A DNA stretch of 35,865 nt from JAWVFK01 sp033856175 (GTDB taxonomy: Bacteria; Actinomycetota; Thermoleophilia; Solirubrobacterales; 70-9): assembly GCA_033856175.1 (NCBI GenBank), contig JAWVFK010000036.1:1-35865 (forward strand). The letters run 5' to 3'. Below, one piece after another: positions 7,712 through 15,462 of the stretch (position 1 is the stretch's first letter; the number at the start of each line of letters is the position of its first letter). A model generated the notes under the pieces. The model had not been told where the DNA came from. It was given only the letters and a program-made list of their open reading frames with translations, and made no database searches. A program made the position numbers and the translations under genes.

Positions 7712-10700
7712 CTAGATCTCCGCCGCCGGGCAGATCAGGCGGTAGTCGCACCAGCTGCAGACCTCGTATGAGGGGGTTGGCTCGAAGTCCTGGCCGAGGA
7801 TTCCTTCGCCGACGGTGAGGACCTTGCGCTCGACTCGCTCGCGCTCGTCGGGGGCGGTCGGGACGGCGACCTTGCGATCGTCGAGGACGTAGTAGTAGCT
7901 GCCCGCCTCGGCCTCCACGTGCCAGGCCTCGCGGGCGGCGAGGCGGTAGACGGCGAGCTGGACGTCGTCGGCGAGGTCGGCCTCGCTCTTGGCTTGGCCG
8001 GTCTTGTAGTCGACCAGCTCGTAGCCGCCCGAGGGCAGGCGGTCGACACGGTCGACGCGGCCTCGCAGGTGATGTGGCCCCAGCTTGAAGTTGAAGCTGC
8101 GCTCGAGCCATACCGGGCTCGCGCCCTCTTCCTGGTGGCGCTGGTGGTAGCGGTTGAGGGCGACGAGGGCGCGGTCGCGGAACTGCAGCTCGTCGTCGGA
8201 GTCGCCGAAGCCGGTTCGCCGCCAGCCGGCCTCGAACAGGCGCCGCAGCAGCGACATCGACTCGGCCGAGCCGGGCGGGTGGCGCTCCTGCTCGGCGTGG
8301 AAGCGCTCCAGGACCTGGTGGATGAGGATGCCGAAGCGCTGGTTGATCGTCGGCTCCTGGGGGATCGCGAAGACGCGGGCGAACTTGTACTTCAGCGGGC
8401 AGGTCAGGTAGAGGTCGATGTCCGACGCCGACATCGCCAGGCCCTCGCCGCGCTTGGAGATGAACGCCTCCAGCGACGGCTCCTCGCGGGCGGCAACGAG
8501 CTCGGCGCGGCGCTCCTGCTCGCGCTCGCCTTCGAGCAGATAGGCGTCGAGCGCGGAGGTCTCGAGCTCAGCGCGCTGCTCGGGCGAGGCGACCTGGGCC
8601 AACAGCTCGTTGATCGCCCGCAGCGCCTCCGGCGTCGGCTCGGCCCCGGGGCGCTGGATCAGCGCCCCCACCTTCAGCATCTCGAGGAAGCGGGCGACGG
8701 TGCGGTTGACGTCGACATAGGTGTCGAGGCGCATCTCCGAGAGGCTGGCGCCGGCGCGCCAGGAGTGCTCGAGGACGTCGTCGCGGAGCATCCGGTAGGT
8801 CGCGTGGAGACCTTCGGCGGGACCGAACAGCTCTTCCTTCTGGATCTCCTCGGCGCCGCCGAGGACGATCCGGGCGTCCTCGAAGGGCGGCGGCGGCTGG
8901 TCGACGGCGGCGCCGTCCGGCTCGGCCCAGGAGAGGATCGCCTGGCGGCGGGCGCGGGTCATCGCCGTGTAGAGGTCGCGGCGCGCCTGCTCGCCATCGC
9001 CGGCGCGCTCGAGGCCGAGGGCGAAGACGTGGTCGAACTCGAGCCCCTTGACCTCGTCGGCGCCCAGCACGTAGACCGAGCCGGGGGAGGGTGGCGGTGG
9101 CTCGTCGTCGGCGCCGGTGCCGGCCTCGGCGACGGCGCTCAGATAGCGGATGAACTCGCGCGTCGTGCCCTGAGGCTCGCGGCGCGACCAGGCGGCGGCG
9201 AGCTCGCCGAGCCGCGAGAGGCTGACCAGGCGCTCGGCCGCCTCGGGCTGGGCGGCGAAGAGCTGCTGGCGGCGCATGCCGACGCGCTCGATCAGCCGGC
9301 GGACGAAGACGTCGGCGCGCAGCTCGTCGAGCGCCCCCGACGCGGCGCGGTAGAGCTTGAGGAAGGCCTGGATCCGGTCGCGGGCCTCGGGCGGCAGCTG
9401 CGGGCTCTCCAGCGCCGCCTCCAGCGCCGAGATCATGTCGAGCTTGCGGCGCCGGGCGATCGTCGTGCAGCGGGCGATGTCCACCGAGCGCAGCTCGACC
9501 GGCGGCCGCGCCAGCGCCCTGACCGCGGCGGCGGCGTCGCCCGGGTCCGCCAGCACCCGCAGCCAGGCGAGCGTGTCGCGGACCTCGGGCCGCTGCAGGA
9601 ACGCCGCCGAGCCGCCCAGCCGGAACGGCAGCCCGCGCTCTTCCAGCGCCGCGGCGATCGTCCCGCCCTGGCGCTGGGTCGAGCCGACGATCACGGCGAT
9701 CCGCTCGGCGGCGACATCCTCCGTCGCCAGCGTGCGCTCGATCTCCCGCGCCGTCGCCTGGGCCTCGGCGCGGCGGCTGTGGCAGCGCCAGAAGCGCACG
9801 CTGGTGTCGCTCTCGGCCGGGCGCACCTGCTTCTCGAGCCGGCCCTCGAGCGGGGCGACGACGGCGTGGGCGGCGTCGACGAGGTCGCGGCCCGAGCGGA
9901 AGCTCCTGGTCAGGGTCGCCTCGGAGACGTCGCCGGCGGCGCGGAACCAGTCGATGTTGGCGCGGCCGCGGCCGTCGCGGCCCTGGTCGTCGTCGCAGGT
10001 CACCAGCAGGTTCGAGTGCGGCGCGACGAGGGCGGCGAGCAGATCGCGCTGGGCGCCGGAGGCGTCCTCGAACTCGTCTGCCATGACGTGGCTGAAGCGC
10101 TCGCCGACCGCGGCCGTGAGGTCGGCGCGATCGCGCAGCAGATGGGTCAGCTCGAGGACCAGGTCGCCGGCGTCGAGGCCGCCGGCGCGGCGGACGATCT
10201 CGTCGTGGCGGGCGAACAGCTCGGCGAACTCGCGCTCGCGCATGACCCTCTCGTGGGCGGCGGCGTCGCTGGCCCGCTCCTCCATCTTGGCGGCGCGCTC
10301 GAAGGCGCGGTCGGGGGTGACGCCGTCGGCCTTGAGCGAGTCGATCCGCGCGATCAGCGCCGCGAGGACGCCGGCCGGGTTGCCGCGAATCTCGTGGTGG
10401 CGCAGCGGCAGCTGCTCGAAGCGCTCCAGCAGCATCGCCAGCCGGTCGGCGGCCGTCACCGGCTCGAAGAAGGGGTCGAGGCCGGCGTCGGTCGCGTAGT
10501 CGCGCAGCAGCTGCTCGGCCGCCCAGGCATAGGTGCCGACCCAGAGGTCCTCGTGGGGGGTGGCGATCACCTCCTCGGTGCGCTCGCGCAGCGCCCGGGC
10601 GCCGCGCCGCGACCCCGTCATCACGAGCACGCGCTGCGGCGTCGTCGTGCCCTTGCCAAGCAGCGCCAGCCGCCTGGCGACGACCTCGCTGCGGCCGGTT

Positions 10701-10801
10701 GCGGCGCCGCCCAGAACGAGCAGCGGCCCCCGCTCGTGCTCGACGATCCGGCGCTGCTCCCCCGTCAGCTCGGGAGTCGGCTCGGCGTCCGGTGAGGGCA
10801 T
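7712..10801 (-). CDS. UvrD/Rep-type SF1 helicase fused to a C-terminal Fe-S PD-(D/E)XK nuclease (AdnA/AdnB/AddB-like)
   Basis: Protein of 1029 residues, about the size of mycobacterial AdnA and AdnB, which resect DNA double-strand ends. Helicase motifs in order: Walker A-like GGAATGRS (31-38), Ia (VLVMTGSRRGARAL), Walker B (VMADEFEDAS), III (VTCDDDQGRDG), IV (LTRSFRSG), V (GADEVKGLEFDHVF) and VI (LYTAMTRARR). The nuclease domain has GILIHQVLERFH, GRVDRVD, and VDYKTG with Asp931 and Lys933. Four cysteines fit an AddB/Cas4-type iron-sulfur cluster: Cys801, then Cys1015, Cys1018 and Cys1024. The invariant Walker A lysine is Arg37, and the Walker B glutamine is Glu (DEFED). ATP hydrolysis by this motor may therefore be weak, as in partner subunits of two-motor complexes. 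No second subunit is in the window. The ATG at 10801 faces the divergent phosphatase gene. Confidence 0.88.
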   Translation of the reverse strand: MPSPDAEPTPELTGEQRRIVEHERGPLLVLGGAATGRSEVVARRLALLGKGTTTPQRVLVMTGSRRGARALRERTEEVIATPHEDLWVGTYAWAAEQLLRDYATDAGLDPFFEPVTAADRLAMLLERFEQLPLRHHEIRGNPAGVLAALIARIDSLKADGVTPDRAFERAAKMEERASDAAAHERVMREREFAELFARHDEIVRRAGGLDAGDLVLELTHLLRDRADLTAAVGERFSHVMADEFEDASGAQRDLLAALVAPHSNLLVTCDDDQGRDGRGRANIDWFRAAGDVSEATLTRSFRSGRDLVDAAHAVVAPLEGRLEKQVRPAESDTSVRFWRCHSRRAEAQATAREIERTLATEDVAAERIAVIVGSTQRQGGTIAAALEERGLPFRLGGSAAFLQRPEVRDTLAWLRVLADPGDAAAAVRALARPPVELRSVDIARCTTIARRRKLDMISALEAALESPQLPPEARDRIQAFLKLYRAASGALDELRADVFVRRLIERVGMRRQQLFAAQPEAAERLVSLSRLGELAAAWSRREPQGTTREFIRYLSAVAEAGTGADDEPPPPSPGSVYVLGADEVKGLEFDHVFALGLERAGDGEQARRDLYTAMTRARRQAILSWAEPDGAAVDQPPPPFEDARIVLGGAEEIQKEELFGPAEGLHATYRMLRDDVLEHSWRAGASLSEMRLDTYVDVNRTVARFLEMLKVGALIQRPGAEPTPEALRAINELLAQVASPEQRAELETSALDAYLLEGEREQERRAELVAAREEPSLEAFISKRGEGLAMSASDIDLYLTCPLKYKFARVFAIPQEPTINQRFGILIHQVLERFHAEQERHPPGSAESMSLLRRLFEAGWRRTGFGDSDDELQFRDRALVALNRYHQRHQEEGASPVWLERSFNFKLGPHHLRGRVDRVDRLPSGGYELVDYKTGQAKSEADLADDVQLAVYRLAAREAWHVEAEAGSYYYVLDDRKVAVPTAPDERERVERKVLTVGEGILGQDFEPTPSYEVCSWCDYRLICPAAEI

Positions 10802-10836
10802 CTTCTGAGGCTAGACGATGCCCGGCGCTGGGTAGC

Positions 10837-11739
10837 ATGGGCCGGGTGCCCTCGCAGCCTTCTTCGGAGACCCTCGCGGGCGACCCCGCGGCCCCGGCGC
10901 GCTCGATCGACTGGCTCGACGCCTGCCGTCGCATCGTCGCGACCCAGCGGACGCTGCTCGCCGAGACCGCCGGGATAGCCGCTCGCAGCCGCTACGAGGG
11001 CCGCGGCGCCGGCGGCGACGCCTCGCTTGTCATCGACCGCCGCTGCGAGGACGTCGTCTTCGCGGAGCTGGAGCGAGTCGCCGACGAGGCCGGCCAGGCG
11101 ATCCTCGCGGTCTCCGAGGAGCGCGGCGAGGTTGCGATCGGCGCCGGTGACGCGGCGGCGCGGGTTGTCATCGACCCGATCGACGGCTCGCTCAACGCCC
11201 GCCGCACGATCCCCTCGCACAGCCTCTCGATCGCCGTCGCCAGCGGCGACTCGATGGCCGACGTCGAGTTCGGCTTCGTCCACGACTTCGGCGCCGGCGA
11301 GGAGTTCAGCGCCTGGCGCGGGGAGGGCGCCCGCCTCGACGGCGTCGAGCTCGACGCCGGTCAGGGCAAGCAGGGCGTCGAGGGTGAGCGGGCCTTCGAG
11401 ATCGTCGGCATCGAGGCTGCCGACCCCGGCCTGATCGGGCCGGTCCTCGAGCGGCTCGCCGGCCACGCCTACCGGCTGCGGGCGATCGGCTCGATCGCGA
11501 TCTCCCTCTGTTACGTCGCCGCCGGTCGCTTCGACGGCCTGATCGCCGCCCGGCCCTGCCGCTCGGTCGACGCCGCCGCGGCGCAGCTGATCGCCCGCGA
11601 GGCGGGAGCGGCGGCGGCCTTCAAGGGCCTCGATCTGGACCAGGCCGCGCTCGGGATCGACGCCCGCTACCTGCTGGTCGCCGCCCGCGACCCGGCCCAG
11701 CTCGAGATCCTGCTGGCCGCCGCCTCGGAGGACTCATGA
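10837..11739 (+). CDS. Inositol monophosphatase / FBPase-like phosphatase
   Basis: Protein of 300 residues of the Mg-dependent IMPase superfamily, which hydrolyses sugar or inositol phosphates. The metal site is visible: Glu94/Glu95 in VSEERG, then DPIDGSLN with Asp113 and Asp116. A C-terminal VDAAAAQLIAREAGA replaces the usual WDxAAGxLIxxEAGG. The N-terminal GGDASLVIDRRCEDVVF fits the archaeal-type IMPase/FBPase branch. I chose the ATG at 10837 (a GTG at 10846 is also possible), because an earlier in-frame start would lie inside the divergent helicase gene. No good Shine-Dalgarno is present, so the mRNA may be leaderless. The stop overlaps the next ATG as ATGA, indicating an operon with the zincin. 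The substrate cannot be told from sequence. Confidence 0.82.
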   Translation: MGRVPSQPSSETLAGDPAAPARSIDWLDACRRIVATQRTLLAETAGIAARSRYEGRGAGGDASLVIDRRCEDVVFAELERVADEAGQAILAVSEERGEVAIGAGDAAARVVIDPIDGSLNARRTIPSHSLSIAVASGDSMADVEFGFVHDFGAGEEFSAWRGEGARLDGVELDAGQGKQGVEGERAFEIVGIEAADPGLIGPVLERLAGHAYRLRAIGSIAISLCYVAAGRFDGLIAARPCRSVDAAAAQLIAREAGAAAAFKGLDLDQAALGIDARYLLVAARDPAQLEILLAAASEDS

Positions 11740-12845
11740 GCGGCGGCCTTGGCAAGGGCTCTGATGAGAGCTTCGATGAGGGGGCCGGCGAGGGCCTGAT
11801 CGACTGGGATCTCGCCCAGCGGGTCGCCGCGGGAGTCGCCGGCAGCGGGCCCGAGGAGCGCCTCGACGCTTCGGCGCTGATCGCTGCGGCCGAGCCGAGC
11901 GCCGAGCTGGTGATCGAGTACAGCGGCCTGCGCCCGAAGGGGGCGCTGCCCGAGCCGGAGCTGATCGACCGCCGCGAGTGGGTGGCGACCAACCTCGCCA
12001 CCCTGCGCGAGGTCGCGGCGACGATCGAGCGCCGGCTCGCCGACTCGCTGCGGCTGCCGGGCGCCTTCGGTGCCGGCGCCCGGGCGATCGCCGGTGCGGC
12101 GACCGGGGTCGAGGTCGGCCTCGTCAGCGGCTATCTGGCCCAGCGCGTCGTCGGTCAGTACGACATCGCCCTGATCGGTCCCAGCCGCACTCCGCGCCTG
12201 CTCTTCGTCGGCCCCAACCTCGTCGAGCTGCGGCGCCGGATCGGCGCCGACCGCGACCTGCTGCTGCGCTGGATCGCCCTCCACGAGTCGACCCACGCCG
12301 TCCAGTTCGCCGCCGTGCCCTGGCTGCGCGACCACGTCGGCGGCCTCGTGGCCAGGCTGGTGGAGACGACCGAGCTGCGGATCGAGCCCCAGGCGCTGCT
12401 GCAGCGGGTCCGCAGCTTCGATCCGCGACCGGTGATCGAGGGCCTTCGCAAGGGCGACCTGATCCGGCTGCTCGCGGGCGAAGAGCGGCGAGAACTGCTC
12501 GACGAGCTGCAGGCGACGATGGCGGTGATCGAGGGCTATTCCGACCACGTCATGGACGCCGTCGGCGAGCAGCTCGACCCGCGCTACGGCGAGATGCGCG
12601 ACCGCTTCGAGCAGCAGCGAACCAATCGCAGCCCGCTCGAGCTGCTGATCACCCGCCTTCTCGGCCTCGACATGAAGCTGCGCCAGTACAGCCTCGGCAA
12701 GGCCTTCGCCGACGCGACCAGCGAGCGAGCCGGAATCGAGGGTCTCAACCGCGTCTGGTCCGAACCCGCGGCGCTGCCCTCGCTGGAGGAGCTGGAGCGG
12801 CCCGAGCTCTGGCTGGCGCGAACCGGCCTCGCCGCCGTTCGCTAG
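11736..12845 (+). CDS. Zincin-like metallopeptidase of the F420-biosynthesis-associated family (DUF2342)
   Basis: Protein of 369 residues. The zinc-binding helix is HESTH (His183, Glu184, His187), and the third ligand is probably Glu266 in the conserved EGYSDHVMDAVG. The start of the family domain (IDWDLAQRVAAGVAGSGP) and the strand-rich middle (SGYLAQRVVGQYDIALIGP) match actinobacterial proteins annotated as zinc-dependent metalloprotease or coenzyme F420 biosynthesis-associated protein. That association rests on phylogenetic co-occurrence, not on known chemistry. No signal peptide is present, so it is cytoplasmic. It overlaps the phosphatase stop by 4 nt, and the transporter gene begins 10 bp downstream. 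Confidence 0.85.
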   Translation: MSGGLGKGSDESFDEGAGEGLIDWDLAQRVAAGVAGSGPEERLDASALIAAAEPSAELVIEYSGLRPKGALPEPELIDRREWVATNLATLREVAATIERRLADSLRLPGAFGAGARAIAGAATGVEVGLVSGYLAQRVVGQYDIALIGPSRTPRLLFVGPNLVELRRRIGADRDLLLRWIALHESTHAVQFAAVPWLRDHVGGLVARLVETTELRIEPQALLQRVRSFDPRPVIEGLRKGDLIRLLAGEERRELLDELQATMAVIEGYSDHVMDAVGEQLDPRYGEMRDRFEQQRTNRSPLELLITRLLGLDMKLRQYSLGKAFADATSERAGIEGLNRVWSEPAALPSLEELERPELWLARTGLAAVR

Positions 12846-12855
12846 CGGGGCGGCG

Positions 12856-13710
12856 GTGCTCGGAATCGCCCTCGGGCTGGCCTCGAGCCTGTCCTGGGGG
12901 GTCTCGGACTTCATCGGCGGCCTGCAGAGCCGGCGGATGCCGGTGCTCTCGGTCCTCCTCGTCAGCCAGCCGGTGGGGCTGGTCTTGGCTTTGACGCTGG
13001 CGCTGTCATCGGGGCCGAGCCCGCTGTCGGGCGGGCAGGCGGCGACGGCGTTCGCCGGTGGCGCCGCCGGGGTCCTGGCGCTCGCCTGCTTCTACCTGGC
13101 GATGGCATCGGGCGCGATCAGCATCGTCACGCCGGTCGCCTCGATGGGCGCGATCGTTCCCGTCGCAGTCGGCCTCGCCCGCGGCGAGAGCCCGTCGAGC
13201 ATCCAGGCGGCGGGGCTCGTCGTCGCCCTCGCCGGCATCGTCCTCGCCGTGCGCGAGGTCGAGGACCCCGACGCCGCCTCGGTGCCGCTGCGCAGCATCG
13301 TCCTCGCCGCGCTCGCAGGGCTCGGCTTCGGCGCCTTCTTCGTCGCCATGGATGCCGCCGCGGGACGCGACGCGCTCTGGGCGACGGCGTTCGCCCGCAG
13401 CGGCGGCGTCGCCCTGATCGTGCCCGCGCTGCTCGTAAGTTTGCGCCTGTCGCCCGGCAGCCTCCGCTTCCCGGCGGGCGTCCTGCCGCTGCTGCTCGTC
13501 ATCGGCTTCCTCGACATCCTCGCCAACGAGCTCTTCGGCTTCGCCACCCGCGAGGGCCTGCTGGCGCTGGTCGCGGTCGCCGGCTCGCTCTATCCGGTGG
13601 CGACGGTGCTGCTGGCTCGGTTCGTCCTCGGCGAGCGGCTGGCGAGCGCGCAGAAGGCCGGTGTGGCGCTGGCGCTCAGCGGCGCGGTGATGCTCGCCGC
13701 CGGCGGCTAG
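12856..13710 (+). CDS. DMT-superfamily (EamA) membrane transporter
   Basis: Protein of 284 residues with about ten hydrophobic helices arranged as two EamA halves (around 3-130 and 145-283). The N-terminal LASSLSWGVSDFIGGLQSRR and the closing motif VAVAGSLYPVATVLLARFVLGERL, split around the middle of helix 9, are typical of drug/metabolite exporters. The start is a GTG 10 bp after the zincin stop, preceded by GGGGCGG. Its place at the end of the phosphatase-zincin-transporter unit suggests co-transcription. The substrate is unknown. Confidence 0.85.
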   Translation: MLGIALGLASSLSWGVSDFIGGLQSRRMPVLSVLLVSQPVGLVLALTLALSSGPSPLSGGQAATAFAGGAAGVLALACFYLAMASGAISIVTPVASMGAIVPVAVGLARGESPSSIQAAGLVVALAGIVLAVREVEDPDAASVPLRSIVLAALAGLGFGAFFVAMDAAAGRDALWATAFARSGGVALIVPALLVSLRLSPGSLRFPAGVLPLLLVIGFLDILANELFGFATREGLLALVAVAGSLYPVATVLLARFVLGERLASAQKAGVALALSGAVMLAAGG

Positions 13711-13712
13711 GA

Positions 13713-14360
13713 CTAGCTGCGGCGGGCGCCGAGCTCGACGCCGAGCAGATCCTCGAGCCTGGCCAGCGTCTCGTCGACGTCGCGGTGGAGGATCGCCGCC
13801 ATGCCGACGGCCTCGGCGCCGGCGCAGTTCTCGCGCAGGTCGTCGACGAAGACGCAGGCGGGCGGCGCCAGGCCGAGCCGCTCGGCCGCCAGCTCGTAGA
13901 TCTCGGGCTGCGGCTTGTGCAGGCCGACCTGGCCGGAGATGACGATCGCGTCGAAGAGCTCACGCAGCTGGGCCTCGTCGTAGTGGGCGAGGCTCCAGGA
14001 GTTGGAGACGAGGCAGGTCAGCCGCCCGGCGGTGCGGACGCGGCGGACGGCCTCGAGCATCCGGTCCGCCGGCTCCATCCCCTCGAAGAGCCGCTCGATC
14101 AGCCCGTCGGCCGAGACGCCGAGCAGCTCGGCGAAGCTCGCCTCGAAGGCGGCCTCGTCGGCCTCGCCCTTCTCGAGCTTGCGCAGCTCGGCCAGTGCCT
14201 CGGGCCGGTCGCGGAACATCTGCTTGATCGTTCCCTCGGGCAGCCCCTCGGCGCGGCAGAAGGCGTCGAAGCTCTGCCAGATGTCGGTCGTCAGGACGCC
14301 GCCGAAGTCGATCAGCAGGGCGCTGTGGCTTGGCTGGGATGGGGTCGGTGCCGTGTCCAT
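13713..14360 (-). CDS. HAD-superfamily hydrolase (subfamily IA, ACAD10/sEH N-domain-like)
   Basis: Protein of 215 residues. Motif I is LLIDFGGVLTT with nucleophile Asp18; the second acidic residue of the usual DxD is Gly, as in the DxGGVL group. Motif II is LVSNSW, motif III has Lys in GLHKPQPEIY, and motif IV is VFVDDLREN. A helical cap lies between residues 30 and 95. The ATG at 14360 is chosen because it is only 13 bp from the divergent ATG of the kinase gene; an earlier start would run inside that gene. The DxG motif and cap resemble the HAD domain at the N-terminus of ACAD10. With the kinase and acyl-CoA dehydrogenase next door, a role in the same pathway is inferred. A phosphatase role is plausible but unproved. 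Confidence 0.85.
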   Translation of the reverse strand: MDTAPTPSQPSHSALLIDFGGVLTTDIWQSFDAFCRAEGLPEGTIKQMFRDRPEALAELRKLEKGEADEAAFEASFAELLGVSADGLIERLFEGMEPADRMLEAVRRVRTAGRLTCLVSNSWSLAHYDEAQLRELFDAIVISGQVGLHKPQPEIYELAAERLGLAPPACVFVDDLRENCAGAEAVGMAAILHRDVDETLARLEDLLGVELGARRS

Positions 14361-14373
14361 ATGCTTGCGGTCG

Positions 14374-15462
14374 ATGGGTGAGCCCGCTGAGGAGCCAAAA
14401 CCACCTGGGGCAGAAGCTGCGCCTGACGAGGGCACGCCGGAAGGTATCGACCGCGAGCGCGTCGAGGCCTGGTTCGCTGAAAACATCGCTGGCGCCGCGC
14501 CGCCGCTGAGCTTCGAGCGGATCTCCGGCGGGCGCTCGAACTTGACCTACGGCGTCGGCGACAGCGCCGGCCACCGCTGGGCGCTGCGACGGCCGCCGCT
14601 CGGCAAGACGCTGGGCTCGGCCCACGACATGGGCCGCGAGCACACGGTGATCTCGGCGCTCGCCGGGACCAGCGTGCCGGTGCCGCCGGTCGCCGGCTTC
14701 TGCGAGGACGAGTCGGTCAACGGCGCGCCCTTCTACGTCATGGACTTCGTCGAGGGGCCGATCCTGCGCGGCCGCGCCGAGGCCGAGCAGAGCTTCCCCG
14801 ACCCCGAGCAGCGCCGGGCGATCGGCGAGCGCGTCGTCGACACCCTCGTTGACATCCACGCGATCGATCCCGACGAGGTAGGCCTCGGTGAGCTGGGCCG
14901 CAAGCAGGACTACGTCGCCCGCCAGCTGCGCCGCTGGCAGGGCCAGTGGGAGGGCTCGAAGACGCGCGAGGTGCCGCTGGTCGAGCAGGTCCACGACCGC
15001 CTCGCCGCCCGCATCCCCGAGCAGGGGCCGGCGGCGATCGTCCACGGCGACTACCGCCTCGACAACATGATCCTCACCCCCGCCGGCGAGATCGCCGCGG
15101 TCGTCGACTGGGAGCTCTGCACGCTCGGCGACCCGCTCGCCGACGTCGGCCTGCTTGTCGTCTACTGGGCCGAGGAGGGCGACCAGCTGACGGCGCTGAT
15201 GAGCCCGCCGACGATGGCCCCCGGCTTCCCCGGCCGCGACGAGATCAGGGCGCGCTACGCCGAGCGCTCCGGCCGCGACCTCGCCGAGCTCGACTTCTAT
15301 GTCGCCCTCGGCTACTGGAAGCTGGCGATCATCCTCGAGGGCGTCTTCTCGCGCTACGCCGCCGGCTCATACGGCAAGCCCGACGAGGGCTTCGAGGAGT
15401 TCGGCAGGGTGGTCGTGCGGCTGGCCGAGGCGGCCAGCGAGGCCGAGGCGCGGCTCGGCTAG
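14374..15462 (+). CDS. APH-fold phosphotransferase, ACAD10/11 kinase-domain type
   Basis: Protein of 362 residues with an aminoglycoside-phosphotransferase/choline-kinase fold. The glycine-rich loop is ISGGRSNLTYGVG (50-62), the ATP lysine region is ALRRPPLGKTLGSAHDM, Brenner's motif is HGDYRLDN (His224, catalytic Asp226), and the Mg site is VVDWELCTLGDPLADVG (Asp245). RRPP...AHDMGREH...LAGTSVPVP is characteristic of kinases linked to acyl-CoA dehydrogenases, including the kinase domain of mammalian ACAD10 and ACAD11. The gene converges on the acyl-CoA dehydrogenase, and the two stop codons share a CTAG. The ATG at 14374 sits 13 bp from the divergent HAD start, which implies very short or leaderless transcripts. 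The substrate is probably a hydroxyacyl-CoA or hydroxy acid rather than an antibiotic (inference). Confidence 0.88.
   Translation: MGEPAEEPKPPGAEAAPDEGTPEGIDRERVEAWFAENIAGAAPPLSFERISGGRSNLTYGVGDSAGHRWALRRPPLGKTLGSAHDMGREHTVISALAGTSVPVPPVAGFCEDESVNGAPFYVMDFVEGPILRGRAEAEQSFPDPEQRRAIGERVVDTLVDIHAIDPDEVGLGELGRKQDYVARQLRRWQGQWEGSKTREVPLVEQVHDRLAARIPEQGPAAIVHGDYRLDNMILTPAGEIAAVVDWELCTLGDPLADVGLLVVYWAEEGDQLTALMSPPTMAPGFPGRDEIRARYAERSGRDLAELDFYVALGYWKLAIILEGVFSRYAAGSYGKPDEGFEEFGRVVVRLAEAASEAEARLG

Noticed and set aside
7919..10795. A 958-codon open frame on the plus strand opposite the helicase-nuclease
   Set aside because: The minus strand carries ordered helicase and nuclease motifs; the plus frame is low-complexity Ala/Gly/Arg/Leu sequence produced by codon bias.
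10699..10836. Longer N-terminus for the IMPase-like phosphatase
   Set aside because: The extra 46 codons lie inside the divergent helicase gene and are Arg/Ala-rich with no conserved features; the ATG at 10837 fits the domain start.
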